DNA of 64,000 nt from NCBI RefSeq assembly GCF_003545875.1, contig NZ_QHCS01000004.1, positions 243,927 through 307,926 of the forward strand. Direction: 5' to 3'. This document shows, piece after piece, positions 1-9,421 of the stretch. The position numbers were made by a program, and so were the translations under genes. The DNA is from Leptospira stimsonii (lineage in GTDB: Bacteria > Spirochaetota > Leptospiria > Leptospirales > Leptospiraceae). Under the pieces are notes generated by a model. It did no database searches. It saw only the letters and a list, made by a program, of their open reading frames with translations, and had not been told where the DNA came from. Each line of letters opens with the position of its first letter. Position 1 is the stretch's first letter.

Positions 1-1
1 A

Positions 2-224
<223 letters not shown>

Positions 225-250
<26 letters not shown>

Positions 251-635
251 GTCTCGTTAAGGTTCCCGAAAACTCAAGTCCGATTTTCGAATCGATCTGA
301 AGATGAATCCTTTCTCGATCCAAAGGTTGGAGTCGAATCGTAAAAGAATCCTCTTCGTTTTTAAAACTCAAATAATCGGGCAGAAATTCGAGGAGATTCG
401 TTTTAGAGTTTCCGTTGAGTGGAATCGTAAAATTCTTTGCGGTTTCTTTTCCCTTTAAAAAAATAAGAATCTGATTTTCCTGAAGTTCCAGTTTTGCTTT
501 TCGATTGGTTTCTGAAAAATACGGTTCCTTTGCAACGGGAGTGGAGATCATTCCCGAACCTCCGAATCGATCTTTCTTTAGATACGTGAAGAATTCTTCC
601 GGACCGGAGAAGTAATTGTAAAAGACGGGGTTCAC
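225..635 (-). CDS. Hypothetical protein, 136 aa
   Basis: I do not recognise this family. The frame starts with GTG (633-635) and encodes a soluble protein with no signal peptide or membrane segment. It has alternating hydrophobic and polar stretches in the C-terminal half (around LLEFLPDYLSF and SFTIRLQPLDRERIHLQI) that suggest beta structure. The composition is protein-like rather than that of a chance frame. It converges on the glycosyltransferase fragment with a 26-bp 3' overlap and diverges from the thioredoxin-like gene 80 bp away. No strong ribosome binding site is visible before the GTG, so the start is uncertain. Confidence 0.5.
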
Positions 636-716
636 GGGTGTGATCCCAGTTTCAAAGGAGGTCCTTGGCTGGAAAGATTTTTTCCATTTACATTCTTTTA
701 GAATGTAAGAAGATGT

Positions 717-1220
717 ATGGAGATGTTTTCAATTCGGATCGTATTTACCCTTTTCCTAATTTTTCTTTCTGCCTGTCATTCTTCGAAAGAGGAATCGATA
801 CTCTACAAACTCAAACTTTCCGATCCGGACGGTAATTCCGCGGATCTCCAGGCTTACAAGGGAAAGGTTTTACTTTTGGATGTTTGGGCTTCTTGGTGCG
901 AACCTTGTAAGGAAGCCGTTCCCGTTTTGGAAAAACTTTCCAAAGATTTGCAAGGGAAGAATGGGGTTCTTTTGGGGATCAATACCGAGCCGGAACACAG
1001 CAAAGAGGAACATTTGAAAGCCGCTCAGGAATTCGGGATGACCTATCCTTTCTTAGTCGATCGGGACTTCGCTTTGATAAACGAATACAAGGTAGAAGGA
1101 CAACCGGCGCTTTTGGTTTTCAGCCCCTCCGGAAAACTTTTGAAAATTCAATATGGAATTCAGGAACGGGATTATCCGAAACTTAGGGCAAGTTTTTCTA
1201 ATTGGTTCACCGCACCATAG
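717..1220 (+). CDS. TlpA/ResA-like thiol-disulfide lipoprotein
   Basis: This 167-residue protein begins with a lipoprotein signal (hydrophobic residues 7-17, lipobox LSAC with Cys20), so it should be anchored in the periplasm or outer membrane. A thioredoxin fold follows, with the redox motif W-C-E-P-C at 60-64 and the cis-proline region near EYKVEGQPALLVF. Proteins of the TlpA/ResA/AhpC-TSA family reduce or oxidise disulfides of exported proteins such as apocytochromes. The C-E-P-C motif is the form seen in reducing members (inference). No cytochrome maturation genes are adjacent, so the partner is unknown. A second ATG at 713 is out of frame; 717 fits the signal peptide. Confidence 0.9.
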   Translation: MEMFSIRIVFTLFLIFLSACHSSKEESILYKLKLSDPDGNSADLQAYKGKVLLLDVWASWCEPCKEAVPVLEKLSKDLQGKNGVLLGINTEPEHSKEEHLKAAQEFGMTYPFLVDRDFALINEYKVEGQPALLVFSPSGKLLKIQYGIQERDYPKLRASFSNWFTAP

Positions 1221-1311
1221 TATTGTATAACGTGGTAAATAAATAAGAGCTTCTCGAAAGCGGTACGAAAAAAAGGGTTTATTTCTGAGCTTCGATATTT
1301 AATTTTGAATA

Positions 1312-1333
1312 CTTGCCGGCAAGATCTTGCCGG
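1312..1333. promoter_or_regulatory. 18-bp perfect palindrome, candidate operator of the acyl-CoA synthetase gene
   Basis: Positions 1316-1333 read CCGGCAAGATCTTGCCGG, identical to their reverse complement. The flanking bases make two direct copies of CTTGCCGG (1312-1319 and 1326-1333). The element lies 40 bp before the acyl-CoA synthetase start, where a repressor of fatty-acid genes would act. The symmetry is seen directly; the regulatory role is inferred. Confidence 0.5.
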
Positions 1334-1372
1334 AATTCCTAAGTTGTATTGAACTAAAGATATCAGGAGTGA

Positions 1373-3427
1373 ATGAGTTTCATGGCGGAAAACTTAGCCC
1401 AGCTATTTCGTGAATCTGCGGAAAAATTCCGGGACCTACCGGCGTTCTTTTCAAAGGATTCCAAGAAGGACTATTATCCTACTACATATGGTCAAGTGTA
1501 CGAACAAGGTTTGAATCTTGCGGAAGCCTTGATCGAGTTAGGTGTTCAACAAAAACAGAGAGTAGGTTTACTCGCAGACAACCGTATCGAATGGATCATC
1601 GCAGACTACGGTGTGATTCTGACCGGCGCCGCCGACGTTCCACGCGGAACTGATATTACAGATTCTGAAATCGTTTATATTCTCAATCACTCGGAAGTCG
1701 AAGTCGTTTTTATCGAAAACGATAAGATGCTCGAGAAGTTTAATAGAAACAAATCACAGCTTACGAACGTGAAGACCATCATCCTGATGGATCCTGCGAG
1801 CACCGCCCCAGGCGTTTTGAAAATGCAGGATCTCATCGAAAAAGGAAAGAAACTGAGAGAAGGTGGTTCTAGAAAAGCGGAAGAAAGAATCTCCGCGATT
1901 CAACCGGACGATCTTTTCACTCTGATCTATACTTCCGGGACTACGGGACTTCCCAAAGGCGTTATGTTGAAACATTCCAATATGATGCACCAAGTGAACC
2001 ACGTCAGTCCGATGTTGAAGATCCAACCGAATGCACGTCTTCTTTCCATTCTTCCGATCTGGCACGTTTTCGAAAGAGTAGTCGAATACGTTTGTCTCGG
2101 ACTCGGAGCGGCGACCTATTACACGAACGTGAGAGACCTTCGCCAGGACTTAGCGACTGTAAAACCCACGTTTATGGGTTCAGCACCAAGACTTTGGGAA
2201 AACATCTATAATGGAATTTATACGAGAATCAACGATCCTGCTCAGACTCCAGCTCTTCGCAGAGGACTTTTCAAACTCGCGTATTTTTTCTCGAGTAAGA
2301 AAAACCAAGCGGTTCGTTTTTTAACCGGAATCCAAGTGGACTATCATGGAAGAAATCCGATTACCTCTTTTTTCTATGGAATTCTCATGTTCATCCAATT
2401 TCTCCTGACGGGTCCGTTTACACTCACCGTCATTGCGGGTGCGTTAGGCGCCTTTCTCGCGGGAACCGAATTTTATTTCTTAAGTTCGCCTCTTTATACG
2501 GTAGCAGGTCTTGCGGTCTTCCTCAATAGCTTTACTCTGGATCGAATCGTTCTAGCTAAGATCAGAGCGGCAACCGGCGGGCAACTCAAAGCTTCGATTT
2601 CCGGCGGAGGAGCTCTTCCAAGACACGTGGACGAATTCTTTGGAAACATCGGAATCAACGTTTTGGAAGGTTATGGAATGACCGAAACGTCCCCGGTAAT
2701 TTCCGTGAGAACATTTGAAAAATTGATCATCGGTTCCGTGGGTGTGGTCGCTCCGAAGACAAAACTCCAAATCCGCAACGACAACAATGTCGTTCTCACG
2801 GAGATCGATGAGGACGGAAACGTTTCTCAAGGAAAACTTGGTCTCAAAGGTGTCGTCTTTATCAAGGGACCTCAAGTGATGAAAGGATATTTCAAAAACG
2901 AAGAGGCTACTTCCAAAGCGATCCAAGACGGATGGATGAACACCGGCGACATGGGGATGATCAACTTCAAGAAGACCCTAACTCTCACCGGGCGTGCAAA
3001 AGACACCGTAGTTCTCTTAGGCGGGGAAAACGTGGAACCGGTTCCGATCGAAAACAAACTTCAGGAATCCGCGTATATCAGCCAGTGTATGGTGATCGGC
3101 CAGGATCAGAAAAATTTAGGTGCGATCATCGTTCCGGATTTTGAAAAACTCCAGGAATGGGCGAAAGAAAACGGAATCAACGAGCCGAGCAACGAAAAGC
3201 TGATCGAAAATCCGAAAGTCTACGACCTTTATAGAAAAGAGATCAAGGCGCTCAATAATACGAAAAACGGATTCAAATCCTTTGAGCAGGTGACTCCTTT
3301 TTTCATCATCTCCAAACCTTTTGAAGTGGGTGAGGAACTGAACAATATGATGAAAATGAAACGTCACGTGATCACCGAGAAATACATCGACAAGATCAAA
3401 AAAATCTACGCGACAAACCAAGATTAG
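1373..3427 (+). CDS. Long-chain fatty acid-CoA ligase (AMP-forming)
   Basis: This 684-residue member of the ANL superfamily activates long-chain fatty acids to acyl-CoA through an acyl-adenylate. Visible motifs are the phosphate loop YTSGTTGLPKG at 186-196, the adenine-binding motif GYGMTETSP at 433-441, and NTGDMG with GRAKDTVVLLGGENV further on. Between them, residues about 332-388 form a strongly hydrophobic stretch that could span or dip into the membrane twice, unlike compact FadD. The start is supported by AGGAG 5-6 bases upstream of ATG 1373; Met4 is an alternative. A palindrome sits upstream and an intrinsic terminator follows, so it is probably monocistronic. It likely feeds exogenous fatty acids, the main carbon source of leptospires, into beta-oxidation and lipid synthesis. 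Confidence 0.95.
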   Translation: MSFMAENLAQLFRESAEKFRDLPAFFSKDSKKDYYPTTYGQVYEQGLNLAEALIELGVQQKQRVGLLADNRIEWIIADYGVILTGAADVPRGTDITDSEIVYILNHSEVEVVFIENDKMLEKFNRNKSQLTNVKTIILMDPASTAPGVLKMQDLIEKGKKLREGGSRKAEERISAIQPDDLFTLIYTSGTTGLPKGVMLKHSNMMHQVNHVSPMLKIQPNARLLSILPIWHVFERVVEYVCLGLGAATYYTNVRDLRQDLATVKPTFMGSAPRLWENIYNGIYTRINDPAQTPALRRGLFKLAYFFSSKKNQAVRFLTGIQVDYHGRNPITSFFYGILMFIQFLLTGPFTLTVIAGALGAFLAGTEFYFLSSPLYTVAGLAVFLNSFTLDRIVLAKIRAATGGQLKASISGGGALPRHVDEFFGNIGINVLEGYGMTETSPVISVRTFEKLIIGSVGVVAPKTKLQIRNDNNVVLTEIDEDGNVSQGKLGLKGVVFIKGPQVMKGYFKNEEATSKAIQDGWMNTGDMGMINFKKTLTLTGRAKDTVVLLGGENVEPVPIENKLQESAYISQCMVIGQDQKNLGAIIVPDFEKLQEWAKENGINEPSNEKLIENPKVYDLYRKEIKALNNTKNGFKSFEQVTPFFIISKPFEVGEELNNMMKMKRHVITEKYIDKIKKIYATNQD

Positions 3428-3454
3428 AATTTTTCGATTTTTCGAACTGAAATC

Positions 3455-3481
3455 AGCCAGCCCTAAAAAGCTGGCTTTTTT
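3455..3481 (+). terminator. Intrinsic terminator after the acyl-CoA synthetase
   Basis: A 7-bp stem (AGCCAGC at 3455-3461, GCTGGCT at 3470-3476) with an 8-base A-rich loop is followed directly by a run of T. Confidence 0.85.
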
Positions 3482-3523
3482 ATTTCTTCTGAGAATGAAG
3501 AGCCGTACCGATAGGAACAGTAT

Positions 3524-4213
3524 ATGGCCGGCACTCAGAAACAAATCCAGAAATCTTCCGTATTTTCCCCTTCCGGGCACGGAGATTTATACGCACTGGA
3601 CAATCTCTATCTTTCCCCTATGAGAGAAAACGAGGTTTGGAACTTTTCTCAGGTTTCCCAATTTTCCACTTACAATTTGGGATTTTTATGTATGCGCTCG
3701 ATTCTGAACGCCAATCTGTCCAAGAATGCGATTACGGTGGGTGGACTCACTCCCGGTTTTATAAGAGGGCTCTCTAAAATAGAAGGATTTGAAAATTGGA
3801 AACAATTTCGAACGGAAGGATTTATACCGAGAGTGGTAGGAAAAGAATTCCCTCTCACGCTGAATTCCGAAATTCATACGATCCTGAATCCTGCTTTGGC
3901 GAGTTACGAAAAGGAGTTATTCGAGGAATGGAATCCCAAAGCCGTGACCATTTTCGGAACCTGGGAGAATCAGGAAATACTCATGACCGGAGTCTCGCTA
4001 CCCGAAAACGAAAAAAATCTTCCGAAATTATTAAAGGATCTGATTCAAACTCTTTCTGGAACCACCGGAAAATTTTATCTTCGTACCGATAAACATTCGT
4101 ATCTTTGTTTGAAGAAAGATAAGGAAACGTTGGGTCCGGTCTTTTTTCAAGAGAAGGAAAAAGTCTGGGATTCTTTCGTGTTCTTGATTTTGGAAAAAGA
4201 AATTTCTAACTGA
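3524..4213 (+). CDS. Hypothetical protein, 229 aa
   Basis: I do not recognise this protein. It has no signal peptide or membrane helix and looks soluble and globular. The N-terminal 25 residues are polar; the C-terminal half has alternating strands and helices (KAVTIFGTWENQEILMTGVSL, then a helix rich in Leu and Lys, then strands to the end), compatible with an alpha/beta fold. It lies downstream of the acyl-CoA synthetase but after that gene's terminator, so it is probably transcribed separately. Its 3' end overlaps the convergent PTS enzyme I gene by 8 bp. Only a weak AGGA is visible before ATG 3524. Confidence 0.7.
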   Translation: MAGTQKQIQKSSVFSPSGHGDLYALDNLYLSPMRENEVWNFSQVSQFSTYNLGFLCMRSILNANLSKNAITVGGLTPGFIRGLSKIEGFENWKQFRTEGFIPRVVGKEFPLTLNSEIHTILNPALASYEKELFEEWNPKAVTIFGTWENQEILMTGVSLPENEKNLPKLLKDLIQTLSGTTGKFYLRTDKHSYLCLKKDKETLGPVFFQEKEKVWDSFVFLILEKEISN

Positions 4214-5948
4214 GGTGTTTACTGAAAAGAAAGGCTTCGATATTTTCGTAGTTTTCTTCTTCGGAAAGTTCTAAAATCTTTTTCACAAGAATTCCCGCTT
4301 GATGGAGCGAAATGGTACGAATGATTTTTCGTATCGGATTCAAAAACGGGATCGATACCGAAAGATCCCGAATTCCGATTCCGATCAAGAAGATCGTAAA
4401 GTTCGTATCAGAAGCGAGTTCCCCGCAGATTCCCAGAGGTTTGTCATAATCCCTTGAGACTTCTACGATTCGAATGAGCGCACGTAAAAAGGCGATGTGA
4501 TACGGATTGTAGAGGGAGGAAACGTGAATATTATTTCGATCCACAGCCATGATATATTGAAGAAGATCGTTCGTTCCCACTGAGAAAAAATCCGCTTCTC
4601 TGGCGATCAGATCCAAGGCAGAGACCGCGGCGGGGGTTTCGATCATCGCGCCGACTTTAATTTTCTTATTAAATTTCTCTTTTTGAGCGCTGAGTTTGCG
4701 TTTACATTCTTCCAGTAATGCTCTGGTCTTGATGATTTCCGCCGGGCCGGTGATCATCGGAAGTAGAATACTTACGTTTCCGAAAGCTGAAGCTCGCAAA
4801 ATCGCTGTTAGTTGTTCACTGAACCATTCCGGATTGGAAAGGGAATATCGAATTCCTCTATTCCCCAAAAACGGATTTTCCTCTTCTTCTCCCGTAGAAA
4901 ACTTATCCGCTCCGATATCGAAGGTTCGGATCGTAACGGGTTTGTCTTCCATTCCTTCAGCGATCGCCTTATACGCTCGAAACTGTTCTTCACCGGAAAC
5001 GTTGCTGTCTTGGTATTTTAAGAATAGGGATTCACTTCGAAACAAGCCGACGCCTTCCGCACCGGAGCGAATCGCCTGTTCGCAGTCGAGTTCTGATTCT
5101 AAATTACATTTGATTTTGACTCGTATTCCGTCTTTGCTGACGGCTCTGATTTTTTTTGTTTCGTTTTCTTCTACCGGGTATGTCGAAGAAAAACCGTAGT
5201 ATTTGACTTCTTCCAAAGTCGGAAAACGAACTGCGTGTCCGGCTTCCGCATCGAGAAAAATGAATTCGTTATCTCTTACATAGGTGGAAAAATCTTTCAA
5301 ACCGACTACCGTAGGAATTCCATAGTTCCTCGCAAGGATCGCCATATGACCGGTCTTTCCGCCGAGATCTGTGGCGATTCCGCGAATTCTCGATTTGTCC
5401 ATAAGAATCATCTGAGACGGAGTGAGTTCTCTTGCGACCAGGATCAGATCCTCTTTCAAACCGGACAAAAAAGAATCCTCTTCCTTTTTGCCTGCAATGA
5501 ATTCGATCAACCGATTGGAGACGTCATGAAAGTGATCGACCCTTTCACGAAAAAATTCACTTTCCATGGCTCGGAATTTCTCTGAGATTTCATGTGTTAC
5601 GTTTTGAACCGCAAGAATCGCGTTCTCTCCCAGATCCAAAATTCTTTTTTGAACCGAGGTGGAAAGGCTCGGATCCGAACAAATCATCGCTTGGGTTTCT
5701 AAAATTTCCTGAACTTCTTTGTGGTCTGGGCCGGAGGCTTCAACGGAAGTGATTAGGATGCGAAGGCTTTCGAGGCTTTCTTCTAAAGCGGTTTTGAATT
5801 TTTCGATTTCTTCTTCTTTGGCGGATTCGTGGACGTAGGTCCCGGTTAGAATAGTATTCCTCTTTTTTCCGGTTTTGAGGACTTTACCGTATAGTTTTCC
5901 CGGGAAAGCGGTGATTCCGGGAAAAACTGTCCGTTTGGAGGGGATCAT
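4206..5948 (-). CDS. ptsI: Phosphoenolpyruvate-protein phosphotransferase (PTS enzyme I)
   Basis: This 580-residue cytoplasmic protein should take phosphate from PEP onto a histidine and pass it to HPr. Domains in order: an N-terminal HPr-binding and swivelling region (to about 225) with the phosphohistidine segment GGKTGHMAI (His201), then a PEP-binding TIM barrel with GTNDLLQYIMAVDRNN and the C-terminal GICGELASD catalytic Cys region. The usual active-site sequence is GG-R/K-T-S-H-T/S-A-I; here the Ser before His is Gly and the residue after it is Met. No GAF domain precedes it, so it is EI rather than EI-Ntr (PtsP). No HPr, EIIA or sugar EII gene is nearby, which suggests a regulatory PTS (inference). 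The 145-bp gap to lpxC leaves operon membership open. Confidence 0.88.
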   Translation of the reverse strand: MIPSKRTVFPGITAFPGKLYGKVLKTGKKRNTILTGTYVHESAKEEEIEKFKTALEESLESLRILITSVEASGPDHKEVQEILETQAMICSDPSLSTSVQKRILDLGENAILAVQNVTHEISEKFRAMESEFFRERVDHFHDVSNRLIEFIAGKKEEDSFLSGLKEDLILVARELTPSQMILMDKSRIRGIATDLGGKTGHMAILARNYGIPTVVGLKDFSTYVRDNEFIFLDAEAGHAVRFPTLEEVKYYGFSSTYPVEENETKKIRAVSKDGIRVKIKCNLESELDCEQAIRSGAEGVGLFRSESLFLKYQDSNVSGEEQFRAYKAIAEGMEDKPVTIRTFDIGADKFSTGEEEENPFLGNRGIRYSLSNPEWFSEQLTAILRASAFGNVSILLPMITGPAEIIKTRALLEECKRKLSAQKEKFNKKIKVGAMIETPAAVSALDLIAREADFFSVGTNDLLQYIMAVDRNNIHVSSLYNPYHIAFLRALIRIVEVSRDYDKPLGICGELASDTNFTIFLIGIGIRDLSVSIPFLNPIRKIIRTISLHQAGILVKKILELSEEENYENIEAFLFSKHLS

Positions 5949-6093
5949 TTATAGAGTTGATTTCCGAGCAAAACTCGACTACAGAATTCTCGAAAAGAAG
6001 AATCTGACAATTCTTTTCTAAAAAAGCCGAAACTCTGCGGGAATACAACTCGATCCTAAAAAAAGAGGTCGAAATCGGGATTTGAAAGAATTC

Positions 6094-6999
6094 TTAAACG
6101 ACGACCGCTTTTCTTTTGAAAAGAGGAGTCCTTCTGCTTTTGTATTTGCTGATTTCGTCTCCGGTGACGCTACTCATCACCAATTTCGCCATGGAAATAT
6201 CGAGGGCGTGTCCGGCTTTCGATGCGAGATAATGACCGATGATTGGGCGACCCGCGATGGATATGTCTCCGAAGAGATCCAAAATCTTATGGCGCACGCA
6301 TTCGTTTTCAAAACGGAGTTGTTGGTTTAAATATCCGTCTTGGGTCAGGACGATCGCATTGTCTAAGGATCCGCCCATCGCTAATCCTCTGGCTTGAAGC
6401 GCTTCTACGTCCTTCAAAAAACCAAAGGTTCTTGCGGGAAGAATCTCTTGTTTGATCTTATCTCTATCCAAAGAAATCGTAATACTCTGTCCTTTGAGAA
6501 GAGGATGGGGAAAGTCGATCGTATAGGTTACTTTGAGTTCGTCGCTCGGAAGCAGAACAAGGTATTTATCCCCGTCTACAACCCAGAGTGGATTTTGAAC
6601 GTAAATCGGTTCTACGATTTCAAGATATTCTACGATTCCTGCGGATTCCAGAGCTTGTAAGAATGGAAGGGAAGAGCCGTCCATGATCGGAACTTCGACA
6701 GCGTCGATTTCAAGAATGAGGTCGGTCAGTCCTAAGGCGTAGACCGCGGCTAACAGGTGTTCAACTGTTTGGATTCGATAAAGGCCGTCTCCAAGCGTGG
6801 TTGCATTACTCGTATCTACGACGTTACTCAGTTCTGCCGAGATCGAGGCTTTTTCCTGCCCTTTTCGATATTCAAAAACGTTTCCTGTACCAGATGGGGC
6901 CGGATGGGCGACTAAGTTTACTTCCTTTCCGGAATGAAGCCCGATTCCTTTGATTCTAACTGTATCCTGTATGGATCTTCTATATATGGTTTCTTTCAT
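6094..6999 (-). CDS. lpxC: UDP-3-O-acyl-N-acetylglucosamine deacetylase LpxC
   Basis: LpxC removes the N-acetyl group from UDP-3-O-acyl-GlcNAc, the committed step of lipid A synthesis, in the cytoplasm. All catalytic landmarks are visible in the 301 residues: zinc ligand His81 in TVEHLLAA, zinc ligands His237 and Asp241 in RHKILDLFGD, and the general-acid His264 in ASKAGHAL. The start MKETIYRRSIQDTVRIKGIGLHSG matches the family N-terminus, including the G-I-G-L-H-S-G segment. Length is typical. It is transcribed towards ptsI. The presence of LpxC fits a spirochaete that makes LPS (Leptospira) rather than Borrelia or Treponema. Confidence 0.97.
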   Translation of the reverse strand: MKETIYRRSIQDTVRIKGIGLHSGKEVNLVAHPAPSGTGNVFEYRKGQEKASISAELSNVVDTSNATTLGDGLYRIQTVEHLLAAVYALGLTDLILEIDAVEVPIMDGSSLPFLQALESAGIVEYLEIVEPIYVQNPLWVVDGDKYLVLLPSDELKVTYTIDFPHPLLKGQSITISLDRDKIKQEILPARTFGFLKDVEALQARGLAMGGSLDNAIVLTQDGYLNQQLRFENECVRHKILDLFGDISIAGRPIIGHYLASKAGHALDISMAKLVMSSVTGDEISKYKSRRTPLFKRKAVVV

Positions 7000-7297
7000 A
7001 GTTGTGCATTTTCGATTTCACCGGAAAGGACTATTTACAAGGACTACCGGGTCACATCGAGGTTCGCTTTTCGTATTCAAGAGGATCGAATTCGACCGTT
7101 TGTTCCGGAATTTCGTCGAGTCCTCTTGGTACTATATAAGCAAGGTCTATGCCAAAGGGTGTATTAAAACCGGTTTTTTCAGGGGGGGGAAGAGGGCGTT
7201 TGGAGCCGGATGCGACATAATTTGAAATAAATTTCTGACAAACCGTCTCTTTTATACAACAGTGTATCGGCGGGGACACAGGTTATTGTCCCATCGA
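7000..7297. other. Intergenic region upstream of lpxC
   Basis: About 300 bp between lpxC and the SDR gene, both on the minus strand. It should hold the lpxC promoter, but I see no convincing -35/-10 pair. A 75-codon minus-strand frame (7052-7279) exists, but it lacks a family signature and a convincing ribosome binding site, so I do not call it a gene. Confidence 0.4.
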
Positions 7298-7966
7298 TCA
7301 CCAGGGTAATTCTTCTCCGTTCTGATGAAAGAATTTGCCCGAACTCGCAAGGTTCAGCGCTTCGATCCGTTCTGCTAAACCGACAACGCTTTCTTGTGTT
7401 GAAATTCCTTGTCTTCCGGTCATTTCCGTCGCAACCATTCCAGGATGAAAGATTCCTACGGAGATTCCTTTGGGCGAAAGATCTCGAGCCAGGCTTACTG
7501 CGAATGCGTTCAAGGCGGCTTTGGATGCGCGGTATCCGTAGTAAGCGCCGGAAGTATTGTCCGCGATTGATCCCATTCTGCTCGTTAAAAATACGAGTTT
7601 AGAATCTGCTTTGAGCGAGGGAAGGAGAGCGTGGACTACCTTCAACGGTCCGAGCGCGTTGACCAAGAACTGCGTGATGATATTGTCCTCATCGAGACTT
7701 TGTAGATTGTCCGGTATCAAGATTCCAGCGTTATTGATCAGAATATCGATTTTTGTATCCAGAATCTTAGAACTCAATCCTTGAATCGAGTTTGAGTCGA
7801 GAACGTCGATGCCTTCGAAAATTTGGGTGGGTTTGAGACGAGAGAGTTCTGCGGAACTTTTTCTGCAGAGTGCAAATACTTGATCTCCTTTTGAGAGAAA
7901 GTGTTTTGTGAGTTCCAATCCGATTCCGCGATTGGTTCCGGTGACGAAAACGTTTCTTTGTGCCAT
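7298..7966 (-). CDS. Short-chain dehydrogenase/reductase (SDR) family oxidoreductase
   Basis: A 222-residue classical SDR enzyme that oxidises or reduces a small carbonyl or alcohol with NAD(P)(H). The cofactor loop TGTNRGIGLE (T-G-x3-G-x-G) lies at the N-terminus, NNAG follows, and the catalytic Ser and the Y-x3-K motif are in LTSRMGSIADNTSGAYYGYRASKAALN. The start at 7966 (MAQRNVFVTGTNRG) is chosen because GGAG lies at a good distance before it and the nucleotide-binding strand begins at once. The longer frame would add 36 residues overlapping the divergent AIM24 gene. The substrate is unknown. Confidence 0.92.
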   Translation of the reverse strand: MAQRNVFVTGTNRGIGLELTKHFLSKGDQVFALCRKSSAELSRLKPTQIFEGIDVLDSNSIQGLSSKILDTKIDILINNAGILIPDNLQSLDEDNIITQFLVNALGPLKVVHALLPSLKADSKLVFLTSRMGSIADNTSGAYYGYRASKAALNAFAVSLARDLSPKGISVGIFHPGMVATEMTGRQGISTQESVVGLAERIEALNLASSGKFFHQNGEELPW

Positions 7967-8053
7967 AGTGTTACTCCAATGTAATTCTTCTGATCGCTCC
8001 TGAAAACACTTTTCGATTGACGTTTGAGTCAATTTATTTACCTTGCTGGTTCT

Positions 8054-8719
8054 ATGAATTACGAGATCATTCACAAACCTTCGTATTCTTTTCTAAAAGT
8101 AAAATTGTCGCCAGGTGAAACTATCAAAGCCGAAGCTGGCGCGATGGTCTATATGACTCCCGGGATCGACGTTGAAACCAAAATGGGAAGCGGATTCCTT
8201 TCCGCCCTCTCCAGACGATTTTTCGGCGGAGAATCGTTCTTCTTCAATATCTTCAAGGCTCCGTCCGCGGGCGCGGAAATCGGCTTTGCTCCCGAACTTC
8301 CCGGCGACGTGGTAGGAATCGATCTTACGGACAACGGACTTCTTGTGGAAGCCGGCGCATATCTTGCATCGGATGAAACGATCACGATGAAACCGAGGTT
8401 CGGAGGTTTGCGTTCCTTTCTCGGCGGAGAAGGTGTTTTTCTTTTGGACGTTACCGGTAACGGAAAACTCTTTTTGAATTCTTATGGAGCCATCCTTCCG
8501 ATCGAAGTTCAAGGCGCCTATACGATCGACACAGGACACGTCGTCGCCTTTGATAAAACGCTTCAGTATAAAATCGGAAAGGCGGGAGGAAGTTGGAAAT
8601 CCACTCTTTTCGGCGGTGAAGGTTTGGTGATGGAGTTTACCGGTCACGGAAAAATTTTGATTCAGACTCGAGTTCCATCGGGATTCTTATCCTGGCTGAC
8701 GGGACTCCTTCCTCAATAA
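8054..8719 (+). CDS. AIM24/TIGR00266 family protein, copy 1 of 3
   Basis: This 221-residue protein belongs to the AIM24 (TIGR00266) beta-rich family; the name comes from a yeast mitochondrial protein and no enzymatic activity is established. Family features visible: an opening E-I-x-x-K-P-S-Y-S-F-x-K-V strand, I-K-A-E-A-G-A-M-V, G-G-E-S-F-F-F-N, and near the end VDTGHVVAFD-type (here IDTGHVVAFD) followed by GGEGLVMEFTGHGKILIQTR. The start is set at ATG 8054 by alignment with the two downstream paralogues; a TTG ten codons upstream would add unrelated residues. It heads a three-gene tandem array with 15-bp and 12-bp gaps, likely one operon. Confidence 0.92.
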   Translation: MNYEIIHKPSYSFLKVKLSPGETIKAEAGAMVYMTPGIDVETKMGSGFLSALSRRFFGGESFFFNIFKAPSAGAEIGFAPELPGDVVGIDLTDNGLLVEAGAYLASDETITMKPRFGGLRSFLGGEGVFLLDVTGNGKLFLNSYGAILPIEVQGAYTIDTGHVVAFDKTLQYKIGKAGGSWKSTLFGGEGLVMEFTGHGKILIQTRVPSGFLSWLTGLLPQ

Positions 8720-8734
8720 GGAAAAGGTAATATT

Positions 8735-9409
<675 letters not shown>

Positions 9410-9421
9410 GGAGAATGAATC

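Noticed and set aside
4696..5199. 167-codon plus-strand frame inside ptsI
   Set aside because: Antisense to a clear conserved gene; codon shadow.
7052..7279. 75-codon minus-strand frame upstream of lpxC
   Set aside because: No recognised family, no good ribosome binding site, and it fills the likely promoter region of lpxC.
8017..8032. Inverted repeat TTGAC-N6-GTCAA between SDR and AIM24 genes
   Set aside because: Arms of only five bases; compared with the LexA and TetR-type sites I know, no match. Left as unproven.
7967..8074. 36-residue N-terminal extension of the SDR protein
   Set aside because: It precedes the nucleotide-binding strand, overlaps the divergent AIM24 gene and lacks the ribosome binding site that stands before 7966.
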